Positions 23,201-34,328 of a stretch of DNA of 64,000 bases are shown piece by piece; within the stretch, counting starts at the first letter, position 1; every line of letters starts with the position of its first letter. This stretch comes from Arabidopsis thaliana (Eukaryota > Streptophyta > Magnoliopsida > Brassicales > Brassicaceae). A program made the position numbers and the translations under genes. The stretch spans positions 620,101-684,100 of the forward strand of contig NC_003074.8 of NCBI RefSeq assembly GCF_000001735.4, in the 5' to 3' direction. Below the pieces are notes generated by a model that was not told the DNA's origin, did not search any database, and saw only the letters and a list, made by a program, of their open reading frames with translations.

Positions 23201-25203
23201 GCGAAAAAAACCCAGCTTTAGCAAAAACAGAGGGTTGGAGCAATCTGATTTGCCTCCAGTGTCTAATGTGGATTCTGGTTGTAATAAGGCTTTAAAATGT
23301 TTGTCCTCAAAGGTGCCGGTCATAAGAGATTGGCCTGTGGGATTCCAAGGATTGCCAGGAGGGCATCCAAATTTACGGACAGACAAGCAGACAAATACAG
23401 TAAATGAAAAGCAGTTTACACTCGCTGGTACTGATGCAACGACTGCTTCCCAATCTGTTGAGCCCGAAGTTAACGATCCTTCTGTACAATCGGTCATGAG
23501 AGATTTGCCTGTGGCTGCCCCAAATGTTCTGTCGACAACCTCAGCCATCCCAAAGCCTGAGTATATTTGGCAGTATGGTTTCGTTCCTTTTTATGAAGAT
23601 CACTTTTCTTGTTTAATTACTTCTAGATAAACCTTCTATTTCCTTTGACCAGAGGGGACTTGGAGGTGCAGAAAAGCAGAAATTTGTCAGCAATGCATAG
23701 TGGAATACAAGCGTATCTTTCAACCTTAGCTTCACCTAAGGTGGTTGAAGTGGTGAAACAATTTCCTGAAAAAGTCACCTTGAATGAAGTACCCAGGCTT
23801 AGTTCATGGCCTGCACAGTTTCAAGATACAGGTGCTAAGGAACAGCATGTGGCTCTTTTCTTCTTTGCCAAGGACATCGAGAGGTAACTGTATATAATTG
23901 TGTTTTGTTTCACATGCTTATTCTGTTTTTGGTCGTTTCAATGTTTTATTTCCTAATCCACTGACGAAATATATTAAATGTTATTGTGACACACAGTTAT
24001 GAGAAAAATTATAAGCCTCTGGTAGATAACATGATTCAGAAAGATTTAGCCCTAAAGGGAAACCTCGAGGGCGTTGAGCTTTTGATATTTGCGTCCAACC
24101 AGCTTCCTCAAGATTGCCAGCGTAAGAATGTTAACTAGATTCTTACGATTAAACTTTCTATGTGAAGTTTTTGGAATCTCACTGTCTTTACAATGCTTGC
24201 TTACCAAATTAATATCTATTTCTCCCATTGAGAAGCAAATATGGCTCTTTAGTCATGCTAAAACACTCTCTAATAAGTTTCAAAAATGTTTCACTGATGT
24301 GTCGTTCCGTATAAATGTAAGGCCTGATCTAACCTGTAGAAAGTCTATTGCTTAGTGCTACATCGATTCTGTTTGCAGGCTGGAACATGTTATTTTTCCT
24401 TTGGGGTGTATTCCGAGGAAAAAAAGAGAGTTGCTCTAATCCACCAAAGAACACACCCCTCCCGGCATCTTGTGTTTCGCCAAATCGTGATACCTTTCGC
24501 CATGAGAATCCAAGCAACAAAAAGTCTTTGACTGATCGCACATTGAGCAGAATGCAATCGTGTATGAAGGTGGGTTGTTCTAGACTTCTAGTCCTCTGCT
24601 AATTATACATTTCTTCTCTGAATTTACATTGGCCATTCAGTTTTCCGCTCTAGTTAAAAAAAATCTTACTCTCAGGTCTGTTTTAGTTTCGAGTTTTCTA
24701 GACAGTTGCTATGTCTATCTTAACATCATGCAAATATTGATGCATTCATGGATATGAAACAGGAGGAGGATGCTAAAGAGGGTAAAGCGTGCAGTGGCAC
24801 TGAGAAGGAGAATGCATTCTCTGTTTCATATGGAGAAGGTGAAGTGGATGTAGAAACTGAGGAAGGAGAGATAGGTGTTAGCCCACAGTTGAAGTATGAG
24901 AAGACGGCAGGTAATCAAAAGGATTTGCTTTCAGCTGTAACGAGCTCTGAGAATAATTTCGCTGACCAGGAAAAACTTTTAGCTGTGTTCACGAATCGTC
25001 TGTTTTTGGCATTGACAGGGCCTGGGACAGTGAAATCCGCCGACATGAACCAGAGAGTGAACGTGGATGATCTGAATAAAGAAGGGCTGTGTGAAGGTCC
25101 AGCGAATAAAAAGCTGAAGACAGTTACAGGAGTAGAAACTGGATGTAGCATTGTCAGGAGGGATACATCTGTTCATAAATTTGCTTCAAGGAAATTCGTC
25201 TAG
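20269..25203 (+). CDS. AIPP2: PHD-finger protein AIPP2 (BAH-PHD-CPL2 complex)
   Basis: Chromatin protein reported to work with BAH reader AIPP3 and phosphatase CPL2 to repress H3K27me3-marked genes. Coding exons: ATG at the end of 20683-20730 (or of the exon ending 20271), then 20916-21545, 21699-21784, 21888-21982, 22067-22360, 22472-22873, 22978-23572, 23653-23883, 23997-24121, 24379-24569 and 24763-25203, about 1030 residues in my model. The protein starts M-ADRRVGNRP. A C4HC3 PHD finger spans exons 21699-21982 (VCDTCGD, ICSRC, HTYC, LCEEC). A long Ser/Lys-rich disordered middle follows. The second conserved domain, from PEYIWQGDLEV (about 23560) to WNMLFFLWGVFRGKK (about 24420), is the SPOC-like domain of this family. 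The tail is acidic with a final basic patch. Exact length is less certain than identity; its paralogue is PAIPP2 on chromosome 5. Confidence 0.9.
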
Positions 25204-25749
25204 ATGGGAACACAAGAAGAAGCAGAATGTGAATACTTGTTTGTTTTTCGTTAGAGACTTCCCTGACAGGTCCTCATAGGAAACATATCTTAAAAAGTAA
25301 CCAAACTAGTGTCTCTTAATTTTGATTCATTTGTTATCATGAAGAAGACCCAATCACAGCTTTGTTTGTACATATTACGGCGATGGGCAAAAGACATATG
25401 ACAAGATGTTGATTTTGGTTGACTTGACTGATCTGCTTAAGCTAAAGTGTGTTTTGGCTAATTTCTTTTCTCTCTTCTGTTTATGAATCTTGTTCATTGA
25501 AGAGATAGCATCGGTTCATCGAAGCAGTTGATTCGAAAGTGAAATGTTGTGGTGTCATATTTGCGAATTACAAATAATAGGAAGGGTTTTAGCAAATAAG
25601 TAATTCCTTGAGTGTATTTTGGGAAATAAGTAACTCTTAAGGGATATGTTTTAGAAAATAGATAACTCTTCTGGTGGACAAATGGCGTATGTGTTCGTCT
25701 TCCTCTTGTATGTTACTCTTCTCAGATCTCTTGTTCGTTTTGATGTACA
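25204..25749. other. Spacer between AIPP2 and the next plus-strand gene
   Basis: Contains the AIPP2 3' UTR and the promoter/leader of the plastid-type gene at 25750. A loose repeat of GCAAATAAGTAA/GGAAATAAGTAA/GAAAATAGATAA occurs at 25592-25665. No other signal is seen. Confidence 0.65.
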
Positions 25750-27345
25750 ATGGCGTCCTTGGTAGCAGCTCCTATCTCTTTCTCAGGTAGTCAATCGCTT
25801 TTTTCTCTTCTCCAGTTTTCAGTTCATTGCTTCCTCTATCTTCTTCGTTTTGAACTCAAATTTCTGAGTAACCCGAGAGAGAAAGATTCGCCGATTTGCA
25901 TTTGCTTACTCATTCAAATTTATCCTCGTATCTTCGATTAGTATTCAAAATTTCCGTTAGGTATTTAACATTTTAGCGAGATCATAGTTTGTTCATAGTC
26001 TGAAACTAGTTCAACATATAGCAAATCGACGTAAAGGAAATACGAAAATCCACTGATATAACGGACCAACATATGATTAGAGACCTGTGTATTTGAGGGT
26101 TTCTCCATATCTCGTTAGATTACTTTATATATGAAAACTCACTTGCATTTTCAGAGTTTACTCAAACTGAACCAAAGCAGCTTCTTGATTCACACCTTAT
26201 GGCTCAGGTGACTCTCATGTCAAAGCACACCGAAACTTCAATGCGATTCGCAAGAGCTCTACATTGACTGTTCAAACAAAATCAAACCGCAGTCACAAAC
26301 TCTCGGTTTCTGCAGGTTACCGGTATATTTCTCTCTCTGTATATATATATAGGCCATTAAACCTCTTCTAGGTTACATTTGACAGTTTTACTGTGTTGAT
26401 TATTGCAGTGGGGGAAGTAAGGGTGGTGGAAGTAGTGATTTTGTTACCGGTTTTCTTCTAGGAAGTGCTGTGTTCGGAACTCTGGCTTATATCTTTGCTC
26501 CACAGGTACATTCTTAAAAAACCATTTCATTGTTTCTATAACAGAAAACTAGACATAGATTATGATTTTTGGCTTTAGATCTTTACCAACTCCCTTCACC
26601 CTTGTTATGATTTAGTTGATTTCGAGCTTTGTCCTTCTTGAAATCAACAACATTAACAACAAACTACGGTTATCTATTCAATTCTAACATATCTTATGTT
26701 GGCTTAAGGCATACTTAGAGCTGTTTATTCTTGGTTTTATTTCTTCCTCTAAGATCTCTGAGCTTTGTTCTTCCTAATGATTAAGTAATTCTGAGTTTTG
26801 TTCTTGGAGGGATTAAAAGATTTTGAGCTTTGCTTTTCCAAATGATTAAGTACTAATTCTGACCTTTGTTCTTGAGGTGATTAAATGATTCTGAGCTTTG
26901 TTCTTGCAAATGAAATCACCAACATTAACAATATAAATTCTTAAGTTGACTTTGCTTTCCGAGCTTGGGATGATATTCTCATGTGATCTCTTACTTCCAC
27001 ATGCTGTCATGCTTTTTTTATTCAGATCCGAAGATCAGTGCTGAGCGAGAATGAATATGGTTTCAAGAAACCGGAGCAGCCGATGTACTATGACGAAGGC
27101 CTAGAGGTATAAAAGAAAAACTTAGTACCGAAATTGTTAAAAATACTAAAACTAAGACACAAATATGGGTTTGATGTTTATAACAGGAGAGAAGAGAGAT
27201 ATTGAATGAGAAAATCGGCCAACTCAATTCCGCCATTGACAAGGTTTCGTCGCGTCTGAAAGGAGGTCGAAGCGGTAGCAGCAAGAACACTTCTTCGCCG
27301 TCTGTCCCAGTTGAAACCGACGCAGAAGCAGAAGCTACTGCATGA
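25750..27345 (+). CDS. Small plastid-type membrane protein, unknown function
   Basis: Five exons: 25750-25786, 26208-26322, 26409-26505, 27026-27106 and 27187-27345; 489 nt, 162 residues. Residues 1 to about 50 are Ser/Thr/Arg-rich with few acids (MASLVAAPISFSGDSH...), a chloroplast transit peptide by composition. A Gly-rich stretch (GGSKGGGSSDF) precedes one hydrophobic helix (FVTGFLLGSAVFGTLAYIFAP), then a short coiled segment (EERREILNEKIGQLNSAIDKVSSRLK) and an acidic Ala/Glu tail. I recognise the locus as At3g02900, annotated as a chloroplast protein of unknown function with a chromosome 5 paralogue. An alternative acceptor at 26155 would lengthen exon 2, but the acceptor at 26208 keeps the frame open. 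Confidence 0.85.
26757..26921 (+). repeat. Degenerate minisatellite, about five 32-36 bp units, inside an intron
   Basis: Units begin near 26757, 26790, 26822, 26858 and 26890 with the core TCTGAGCTTTGTTCTT followed by a variable AATGATTAAG. A sixth diverged unit lies at 26621. GAAATCAACAACATTAACAA (26640-26659) is matched by GAAATCACCAACATTAACAA at 26912-26931. All are in intron 3 of the gene at 25750. Confidence 0.8.
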
Positions 27346-27675
27346 TTGAATGTAATGCTCTGCTCCATTTTACCAATTCAAAACTGCCTTCCATTGGTTC
27401 TGTGGTTTTTTTGTTGGAACTATTCCTAGGGGCTTTTCTGACTTTTAGATATTGAAAGAAAAAGACAATCGTCGTATTAACTCGTACCGAACCAAAACAA
27501 AACTATCTATACTAAGAGAACACGATACGAAATCTTAATCTTTCAATATTGATAATGTCAATAAGATAAATGCAAATTCTAAATCAATCGAGATTAAATT
27601 TCAAATTTAATAAGTGAAAAACAATGAAATCAACGGAAAACCGGTTTGGTCAAACACAGTGAGCCGGTTGGCTCT

Positions 27676-27930
27676 TCATGCTATCGGTTTATCTATCTTG
27701 AACAATTGGCAGAAGGCAATAACACAACCGATGAGCAAGGTTCTAATCTGGTTTACTCCGTTTATCGCTAAACCGATTCTCTTTTTAACCATTGATTCGA
27801 AATTCGGGAAGACATTATTGTTCCACCTCCCTGGATAATTACCAGGCGGGGGAATATAGCGGTACACCTCATGTCTACCCCATTCGACGATATAACAGCT
27901 TTTGCAGAATGTTTGTATACTTAGAAATTT
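27676..27930 (-). pseudogene. Coding-like stretch, no start codon, unknown family
   Basis: Reading leftward from about 27930 to the stop at 27676-27678, the minus strand gives a well-mixed protein-like sequence (FCKSCYIVEWGRHEVYRYIP, then PPGNYPGRWNN, NVFPNFESMVKKRIGLAING and a hydrophobic C-terminal part TLLIGCVIAFCQLF). GC content is higher than in its surroundings. The only Met is internal (at 27810-27812), so this could be a last exon or a relic. I do not recognise the family. Confidence 0.3.
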
Positions 27931-29677
27931 GATGGTACAATAAGAAGAAACATTGTCTGGTTAATGCTTAGCTTTACATATTGTGGGTTAAGAATTTACT
28001 GTATTAATTCATGGGTTACACACTTAGAGTAGACATCAAAGTGAAACAACAATAAAAGCTTCAACCATCTGTGTTGTGGGTTTTGTATCAACAAAATGGA
28101 TATCTTACATCTCTTTGTATGGAATTATTTTGTGTTGTTTTTTTCGGTCACCGATAAAACAAAAAAAGATAGTCTCGTTTAATGGTTCTTATCCATATAA
28201 AAATATATATTACTATGAAAAGGAGAGAGTTTAAAATCATGGTTCCACTGAAACCTTTTTTTTTGTGTGGGTATAATATAATGTTGTATAATTTCTAGAA
28301 TATGTTTTTGGAATTTATTGATTAGTAAATTAATGAATGTAAGGGTATCTAATTTCTAAAGCAACTTTTGTTGTGTTCATCGTCACTTGCGTCCATTGAA
28401 TGTGCTCAAAAGTTTTCATATGTCATGCTTTGTCCTTTCTCCACCATTGAATGTGCTTCACAGTTAACACTCCGTTTTTATTTTCTCCATTGTGATTTTC
28501 ACATGAAAAAATATATTTTTAAAAAATTCACTTAAGGCAGGTTTACACAAAAGTTTAGACGCGGTAAATTTGTAAACCATGGTCATATACTGAGTTTTAA
28601 AAGAAAATAAAATAAAAATTTAAAAACAAAATAATAATAAAAATGAAAAATTGCAGAAGAATCAGGTTACGGTCGGATTACTCTACTCAACTAGGCTGCG
28701 TCGTGTAAAAAAAGGTGTAAGAAAAAGTACTTTTTGATTTACTTTCTACAAAAGTACTACTCCTTGCATTACTTTTTAGCTTTTAAAAGTAATACTGTAC
28801 TTTAAAGTTTATCAGAATGTTTTCAGGTCAGGTAAAAAGAAGTACGGTGCAATTGTACTAGAGCCACGGAACAAAACTCCAAAACAAATTACTTTAGCTG
28901 TTTTTTTGTCGTTGTCTAATCATCCTCCCTTCATCTTTCATCTTTCATCTCTTCGTCTTCGCTTTGTTAACCCACCCCAAGTATTTACGTGCCTTTTTCT
29001 CATCTTTCATCTCTTCGTCTTATACTTTCAAAACATTCAAACAATTCACAAAGATTCTAAACATCGAAAATAAAGAATAACCATATATATATATTTTGAT
29101 ACTATACTACAAATTTTAAAAATGTTGATTTGGTTTAATATATTGCTGTTGTTTGAAAGCAAATAAAGGTTAAATAAAACTATTAAAAGAATGGCAACTT
29201 GGCTGTAATGTGTGGTGCTGCCACAGTCTACGTCTACACGTAACCCAAAACACACCAACGTCTCACCCCAATTATTGTTCTATTTTTGTTTTTATATATG
29301 TGCCCGCCAAATATATACTAATAAGTTGCTTAAAAATATGTAAAATCTAAATTTATTTACAAAAGAACCTCTTTCTTTTTTGTCAACGTTATCATATTAT
29401 ATGTTTGTATTAATGTATGATGTATATTATACGACGTTTGCTATACTTGACTATTAGTGAGCCGAGTGGACCTCGTCAGATTTTTTTTCGTTAATTCACT
29501 TTTTTCTAATACTAAAATAGCAGCATAATTATTTAAAGGGAACCTTTAAAATTACAACTTGGGGCATCATTTTTTTTGTCATTCACACGTAATAACCACA
29601 ATTTATAAATTTGAATAATAACTTATTACAGATTTGAAAAAAAAATAATAATATGCAGAGCAGAGGAAATCAAGTGC

Positions 29678-29685
29678 TATATAAA
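29678..29685 (+). promoter_or_regulatory. TATA box of the AIG2/GGCT-like gene
   Basis: TATATAAA, 208 bp before the ATG at 29886, followed by a CT-rich leader. Confidence 0.65.
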
Positions 29686-29885
29686 CGCGTCATCGGTTTA
29701 ACCCAAAATATTCAAAGCCCTAAAAATCAGAGATTCCATTTTCTCTTATCTCTCTCTCTCTCTTTCTCTTTTTCCGATTCTGATTCTATTTTTTCTTCAC
29801 CAACCACACAAAACAATTCTACGTTTGATCTCTTCTTCTTTCTCCGTCCAAATTAATCTCTACGTTTAATTTCTCTTGTTCAATC

Positions 29886-30449
29886 ATGGGACACGAAACA
29901 ATGACGCCGGCAACAACAACGCTCGTGTTCACGTACGGAACTCTAAAGAGAGGATTCTCAAATCATGTCCTGATGCAAGATCTGATCCGATCTGGTGACG
30001 CTTCTTTCAAAGGTGTTTACCAAACTCTAGACAAATATCCTCTCGTCTGTGGACCTTACCGAGTCCCTTTCCTCCTCAACAAACCTGGATCGGGCTATCA
30101 CGTCAACGGCGAGCTTTACGCGGTTTCTCCTCGCGGTCTCTCTCGTCTCGACGAGCTCGAAGGAATCAGTCGCGGTCATTACATCCGGCAACCGATACGT
30201 CTCGCGGCGGCGGAGGAAGAAGAAGAAGAAGAAGGAGATCTGGAAACAGAGGCGCCGTCGTCGTGCGTGGTGGAGGCGTATTACGCTCATAAGAGTTATG
30301 AGGAAGAGCTGTGGAGGAGGAATAGAGGAAGATCATTCGGCGCGTACACGGAAAACGAAGCGCGTGGATATGTGAAACGCAATGATAGGCCTCAGCATCT
30401 TAGCTTCTTGGATCATATCCGTATTTTCGTATCTTCTCCATGTGATTGA
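29886..30449 (+). CDS. AIG2-like gamma-glutamyl(amine) cyclotransferase family protein
   Basis: Single-exon gene, 187 residues. The N-terminal motif [15 protein letters not shown] is the substrate-loop signature of the AIG2/GGCT/GGACT fold, and [19 protein letters not shown] carries the conserved DELEG segment with the likely catalytic acid. The family turns gamma-glutamyl compounds into 5-oxoproline; plant AIG2 was found as an avirulence-induced gene, but no activity is known to me for this member. An insert of about ten glutamates ([11 protein letters not shown], near residue 110) comes from a GAA repeat at 30208-30236. No targeting peptide is visible. Locus recalled as At3g02910. Confidence 0.9.
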   Translation: MGHETMTPATTTLVFTYGTLKRGFSNHVLMQDLIRSGDASFKGVYQTLDKYPLVCGPYRVPFLLNKPGSGYHVNGELYAVSPRGLSRLDELEGISRGHYIRQPIRLAAAEEEEEEEGDLETEAPSSCVVEAYYAHKSYEEELWRRNRGRSFGAYTENEARGYVKRNDRPQHLSFLDHIRIFVSSPCD

Positions 30450-31743
30450 TTTTTATTTCTTTCGTGGTCTCTCCCGCTCGTCGCTTTTCTATGTTTGTTT
30501 GTTTTTTTCTCGGGACAAAAGAAACAAAAAAAAAAACACAAACACAAACTAGTTTTACAACTTGTAAGGGTCCCACCAGTCCGTCCGTCCGTCGTCTCCG
30601 TATCGATTTGATTAGAGAGATTGTTGGGTGTAAAACTTATGATTCCCATCTTAAATAAGTTTTAGGTTGTTTTTGAGTTTATGGTTAATTTTCCAGTTAA
30701 TTTATAGGCCATGGTCTTTAGATTCAGGAGAATTATGCTTTTAAATCTCGTATCACAGAATCTAATTAACCTTTGTATCTAGCAAAAAAAAGTGTGAACA
30801 AAATTACTATATCATATAAGTAACAAATATCGCCATATGATCAAAGATCGGTAGTCAAACTAATCAATCACTAAACAAATATCACAAAACTGAAAATACA
30901 ACATTAGTATCTTTCTAACAAAACATAGGTGTAAGTGTAACGTCTCAAGGAGATTCAGGACGCTACAGAATTACACTCGTAACTAATTGTATATTCTTTT
31001 TAGTATCTCAATTATTTGCATTTTCATATTTATTAAAAACATCATATATTCCTAACATTTCACATCGACAAGAAATAATCTGCCATGGTCATGTCACTAA
31101 TGCAGAAACGGAAAACCAAAACCTTTTGTTTGACAATTTTTTATCTTAAAAAATCAGAGCATTTTAAGCAGAGCAAGCCGTTTAAACCTTTGGTACTAGT
31201 TCAAGTTGTTACTTTCTTAGATTCGTCAAAAACAAAAACAAAATGTCTCTGGTAAAGATCAAAGGCCCAGACCAATATTCAGATTGGACCGGGACTTAGA
31301 ATTCGGGCCGACCTAATTGACACCATCAGTAGCAACTGGCAAGCATAACAAACAAAATCAAATGACGGAAATGAATTTTAAAAATCCGAAAGCCATAGGA
31401 AAGCTTTTGAGTTTAGTCTAAATCCAAAAGCCATATGATTTTGATAAATGGTTTATTAATTAACCCATGTTTGCAGTTCTTAGATAGATGTTGTGTTTTC
31501 GCTTCGGTAGAAAAATAATCACTCTAAAAAGAATAAAATTCTCTCAAAACCATATAACAAAAGGAAATCAAGTGACGAAAATGATTTTGAACTTTTGAGT
31601 TTAGTTCCCTTTAAAAAAATCCAAAAGCCATAAGAAAGATTTTTAGTCTTAAAACTACATATTGTCCTACCTTAGGGCCTATACAAAAGACTTTTGAACA
31701 TGAGAGGAGGATTGATATGTGTTGACATATAAATCAATTTTCA
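30450..31743. other. Intergenic between convergent AIG2-like gene and RPA2B
   Basis: Two 3' flanks meet here. The region is A/T-rich and contains a diverged direct duplication of about 90 bp (31346-31435 and 31556-31645). No coding signal is seen. Confidence 0.65.
31346..31645. repeat. Diverged direct repeat of about 90 bp
   Basis: Both copies share, in order, (AAATCAAATGACG / AAATCAAGTGACG), CTTTTGAGTTTAGT, and AATCC(A/G)AAAGCCATA. They are about 210 bp apart, with small internal shifts between the shared words. Confidence 0.6.
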
Positions 31744-34089
31744 TCAAGCGTTAGCAGTCGATTTGAAGCATGTCTCGTCCAAAGTCGAGTATATGCAACC
31801 ATCGTTTGAGAGCTGTTCTAACGCTTCCCTGCCACACAGACAAAGCCGTTCTTGTCAAGAAAATTTCTTTGTTTATATTGTAACTTTATCAAATAGTGAT
31901 AGGAGGGAGATAGAGATAGAGAGTAAGAATGAGAGGAGATTTACTTGACTTGAAGCAGCGGAATCCTGAGTTCACGGGCAATTATATCACAGTGAACTCC
32001 AGCTTCAGATACACTGATGTAGATCCAACATATACAACACCAAATATCAAACTCAAGTTATGCTTTTAGATGAGCGAGAGAGAAGGAGAATCCAATGAAA
32101 GAAGTTGAATTCATATGGCAATACACTTATCACTGACTCAAGAACATCAATCTGCTGCAATAACATAATCTCAAACATCGGCCACAAGGCTGATATAGTT
32201 GAATGATTTTTACATAAAATTTAGTCAAGGTTGGCTCATAGAGACTTTAGAGGTTGATTTGCTTATTTCATGAACTGCAGTTTGATCATTAGTATTCAAA
32301 GCTGTATGAAATGAATGAAATATATGACAAGTTAATTGGGTTCTTTTGGGGATATTAGATGAACTTACATGTGCATAGGTTGATTCAGGTAATTCAAGAC
32401 CGTCTGCTTTACACCATGCATTGAATCATTGAATTGGTTCGGGAACTGAAAAAGATTCTGTGAGTAACTTAAGAGGACCACAAAAGAGCATGTAAAATTA
32501 AATTCTAGATTGATTTTGTCTAATACCTGATTAGATGGACCGGTTTGGTAGGGCTTTGCAGGGGTTGGCATTGTTGAATATGGCATTTGGGGCCTAGGAG
32601 TAGCAGTATCTTGAGTAATAGAACCACCCTAAAGTAATAGAGGTTAGTACCTAACATGAGAAGTATTAAGCTGTGGAACAAAGATTAAAAAAGCGGTGAA
32701 GGATAGGGTAATACCCGTAACTTGGTGTTGTACATGTGGACATACATACACTCGGTAAAGTGGTGTACAATCTCATTGAAGTCAGTGACAGGCCTGAAAG
32801 CATATTATTGGACTAAGTATATATCTTTAAGATGCAGCAAATACATTTACTTGGAGAACACAAAATAGAAAATGTAACATTTTGAGCCACTGAGAAAAAA
32901 TATCATAGATCGACAAGAATTTTCAAATCCAGAAAGGCTAATAGGAAATGATTCGCTGACCACATATATCATAGACTGATAGAGAAAAGTATGTCAGGAA
33001 AACAAACCTGACTGAAAAAACATTCACAGATCGTTTCCCTTGAAAAATTTTCAGGTGTCCATGTAAGCGAACATACATTCCCAGCCTGTTATACATGTGA
33101 ACTATCAAATTTTTGATATACTATTCTAAAGATCTAGGAATGTGCAGAAGAAACATACTTGACTGCTTCCATTTCTTCAGTTTCTTGCCGAGCGTGACAC
33201 CTGCAGATGAATTAGCAAGAGATATAGTTGAGCTCTTTTATGAAAGCATTATCATATTGAGGCTGTATTAGCATTAGTATTATAAGTATTTACCATCTGA
33301 CACAATCAACCCAGCCTGTACCGTCATCAACAACAAAATCGACCTGAGTGATTCTGTTCTCCATTCTAGAAATCCGTCCAACGATTACAACCTATACACA
33401 GATAACACCAAAGCTCAAATGCTTGAATCAATAGAGCTTAAGGCATAACATTATCAGCAAACAAGTTTTAACAGCAGAAGATAAAAAGGAGCTCACAGTT
33501 TTAATATCAACGCCATCAATAGAGAAATTTGATTCGCCAGTGGTTGATGCGCTGCTCAACTGCTTCAGTGTCAGGGGAAGCAAGGTACGTACATCGCGGT
33601 TCTGCAAAATAGTGGTGAACACTCTCATACATTGCTGGACTGCTCAAGTAAAATGGTGCTCATCTGTGATCTCTATATCCAGATTCACAAACGTACAATT
33701 ATGATAAGATTCAAAATTCACAGATAAAATCCACATTTCTAGATAATATCTAGTCAACAATTTGTTCTTCGATACTTTTCATCCATGTAACATTTCCTAG
33801 AAAACTCGAATGGAACTTTTTGCAGCAGATATTCCCGAGAAACGACGAGAATCAGATACATAAACCTAGGTATAGAGAGCAGGCAGAACTAAAATTCGCA
33901 TGATAAGAGAGAACTTGGATTACACAAAACGCGGAAAGGGTTTTTTTCAAATTGAGAAGATAATTTAGAGAGAGAAAGAGAGGAAACCTTGAGGGAAGAT
34001 GAGGATTCATGGGCTTGCGTAGTCGCCTGAGAAGGCATGAAGCCGCCGCCGGCGAAAGCAGCGTTGCCGTCAAAATCGCCTCCGTACAT
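31744..34089 (-). CDS. RPA2B: Replication protein A 32-kDa subunit B
   Basis: Middle subunit of the single-strand DNA-binding RPA trimer used in replication, repair and recombination. Ten exons: 33988-34089, 33497-33601, 33294-33391, 33159-33200, 33008-33085, 32715-32793, 32527-32628, 32369-32445, 31945-32013 and 31744-31828; 837 nt, 278 residues, the known length. The N-terminus is Gly-rich then Ser/Thr-rich (ATTQAHESSSS), the region phosphorylated in RPA32 proteins. The OB fold covers about residues 55-180 (VVIVGRISRMENRITQVDF, DDGTGWVDCVRW). A Pro/Thr-rich linker leads to the winged-helix protein-binding domain ending CIYSTLDETCFKST. Two E2F-type sites and a telo-box precede the gene, fitting S-phase expression. 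Confidence 0.96.
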
Positions 34090-34131
34090 GTTTTAAAAAG
34101 TTTTCTCTCGTCGTTTGTTGATGTTGATTCG

Positions 34132-34140
34132 AAACCCTAA
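34132..34140. promoter_or_regulatory. Telo-box AAACCCTAA in RPA2B leader/promoter
   Basis: AAACCCTAA lies about 45 bp before the RPA2B ATG on the opposite strand. Telo-boxes are frequent near the start sites of plant genes for replication and translation. Confidence 0.6.
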
Positions 34141-34299
34141 TGGAACGCTCGTCGCGAATTCGATCCGCCGCTTCTAATAAGTTTCTGGAATTTACTAATT
34201 TCTCATATCTTTTACAAATTTCAACTTTTCTTATTCTCAAATCTCAAGTTACTCTCATAAAATAAATAATTAATAACTAATGGAAAATTATATAGAGAT

Positions 34300-34328
34300 C
34301 CCGCCAAAAATCTCTCTCATTTTCCCGC
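34300..34328. promoter_or_regulatory. Pair of E2F-type binding sites upstream of RPA2B
   Basis: CCCGCCAAAA (34300-34309, reverse TTTTGGCGGG) and TTTCCCGC (34321-34328) both match the E2F consensus TTTSSCGS. They sit 211-239 bp before the ATG of a replication gene, which is the classic setting for E2F control. Confidence 0.7.

Larger units (their letters stand above)
27346..29885. other. Large intergenic region with one coding-like antisense stretch
   Basis: About 2.5 kb. It contains the 3' UTR of the plastid-type gene, a coding-like minus-strand stretch (27676-27930, listed separately), and A/T-rich DNA from 28000 to 29640. The segment 28700-28850 is rich in AGTAC words (GTACTTTT, AAAAGTAC) without clear terminal repeats. 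A TATA box at 29678-29685 and a CT-rich leader (29745-29775) belong to the next gene. Confidence 0.6.

Noticed and set aside
28700-28860. AGTAC-rich segment as a MITE
   Set aside because: AAAAGTAC and GTACTTTT words recur and give weak inverted matches, but no defined ends or target-site duplication could be set.
32125-32160. Exon-like stretch in a RPA2B intron (minus strand, reads QQIDVLESVIS)
   Set aside because: It has an AG before and a GT after, but its phase does not fit the neighbouring exons: in the phase required by the exon ending at 32369 it meets a stop. Joining 32369 directly to 32013 gives the expected HIVSEAGVHCD and a 278-residue protein.
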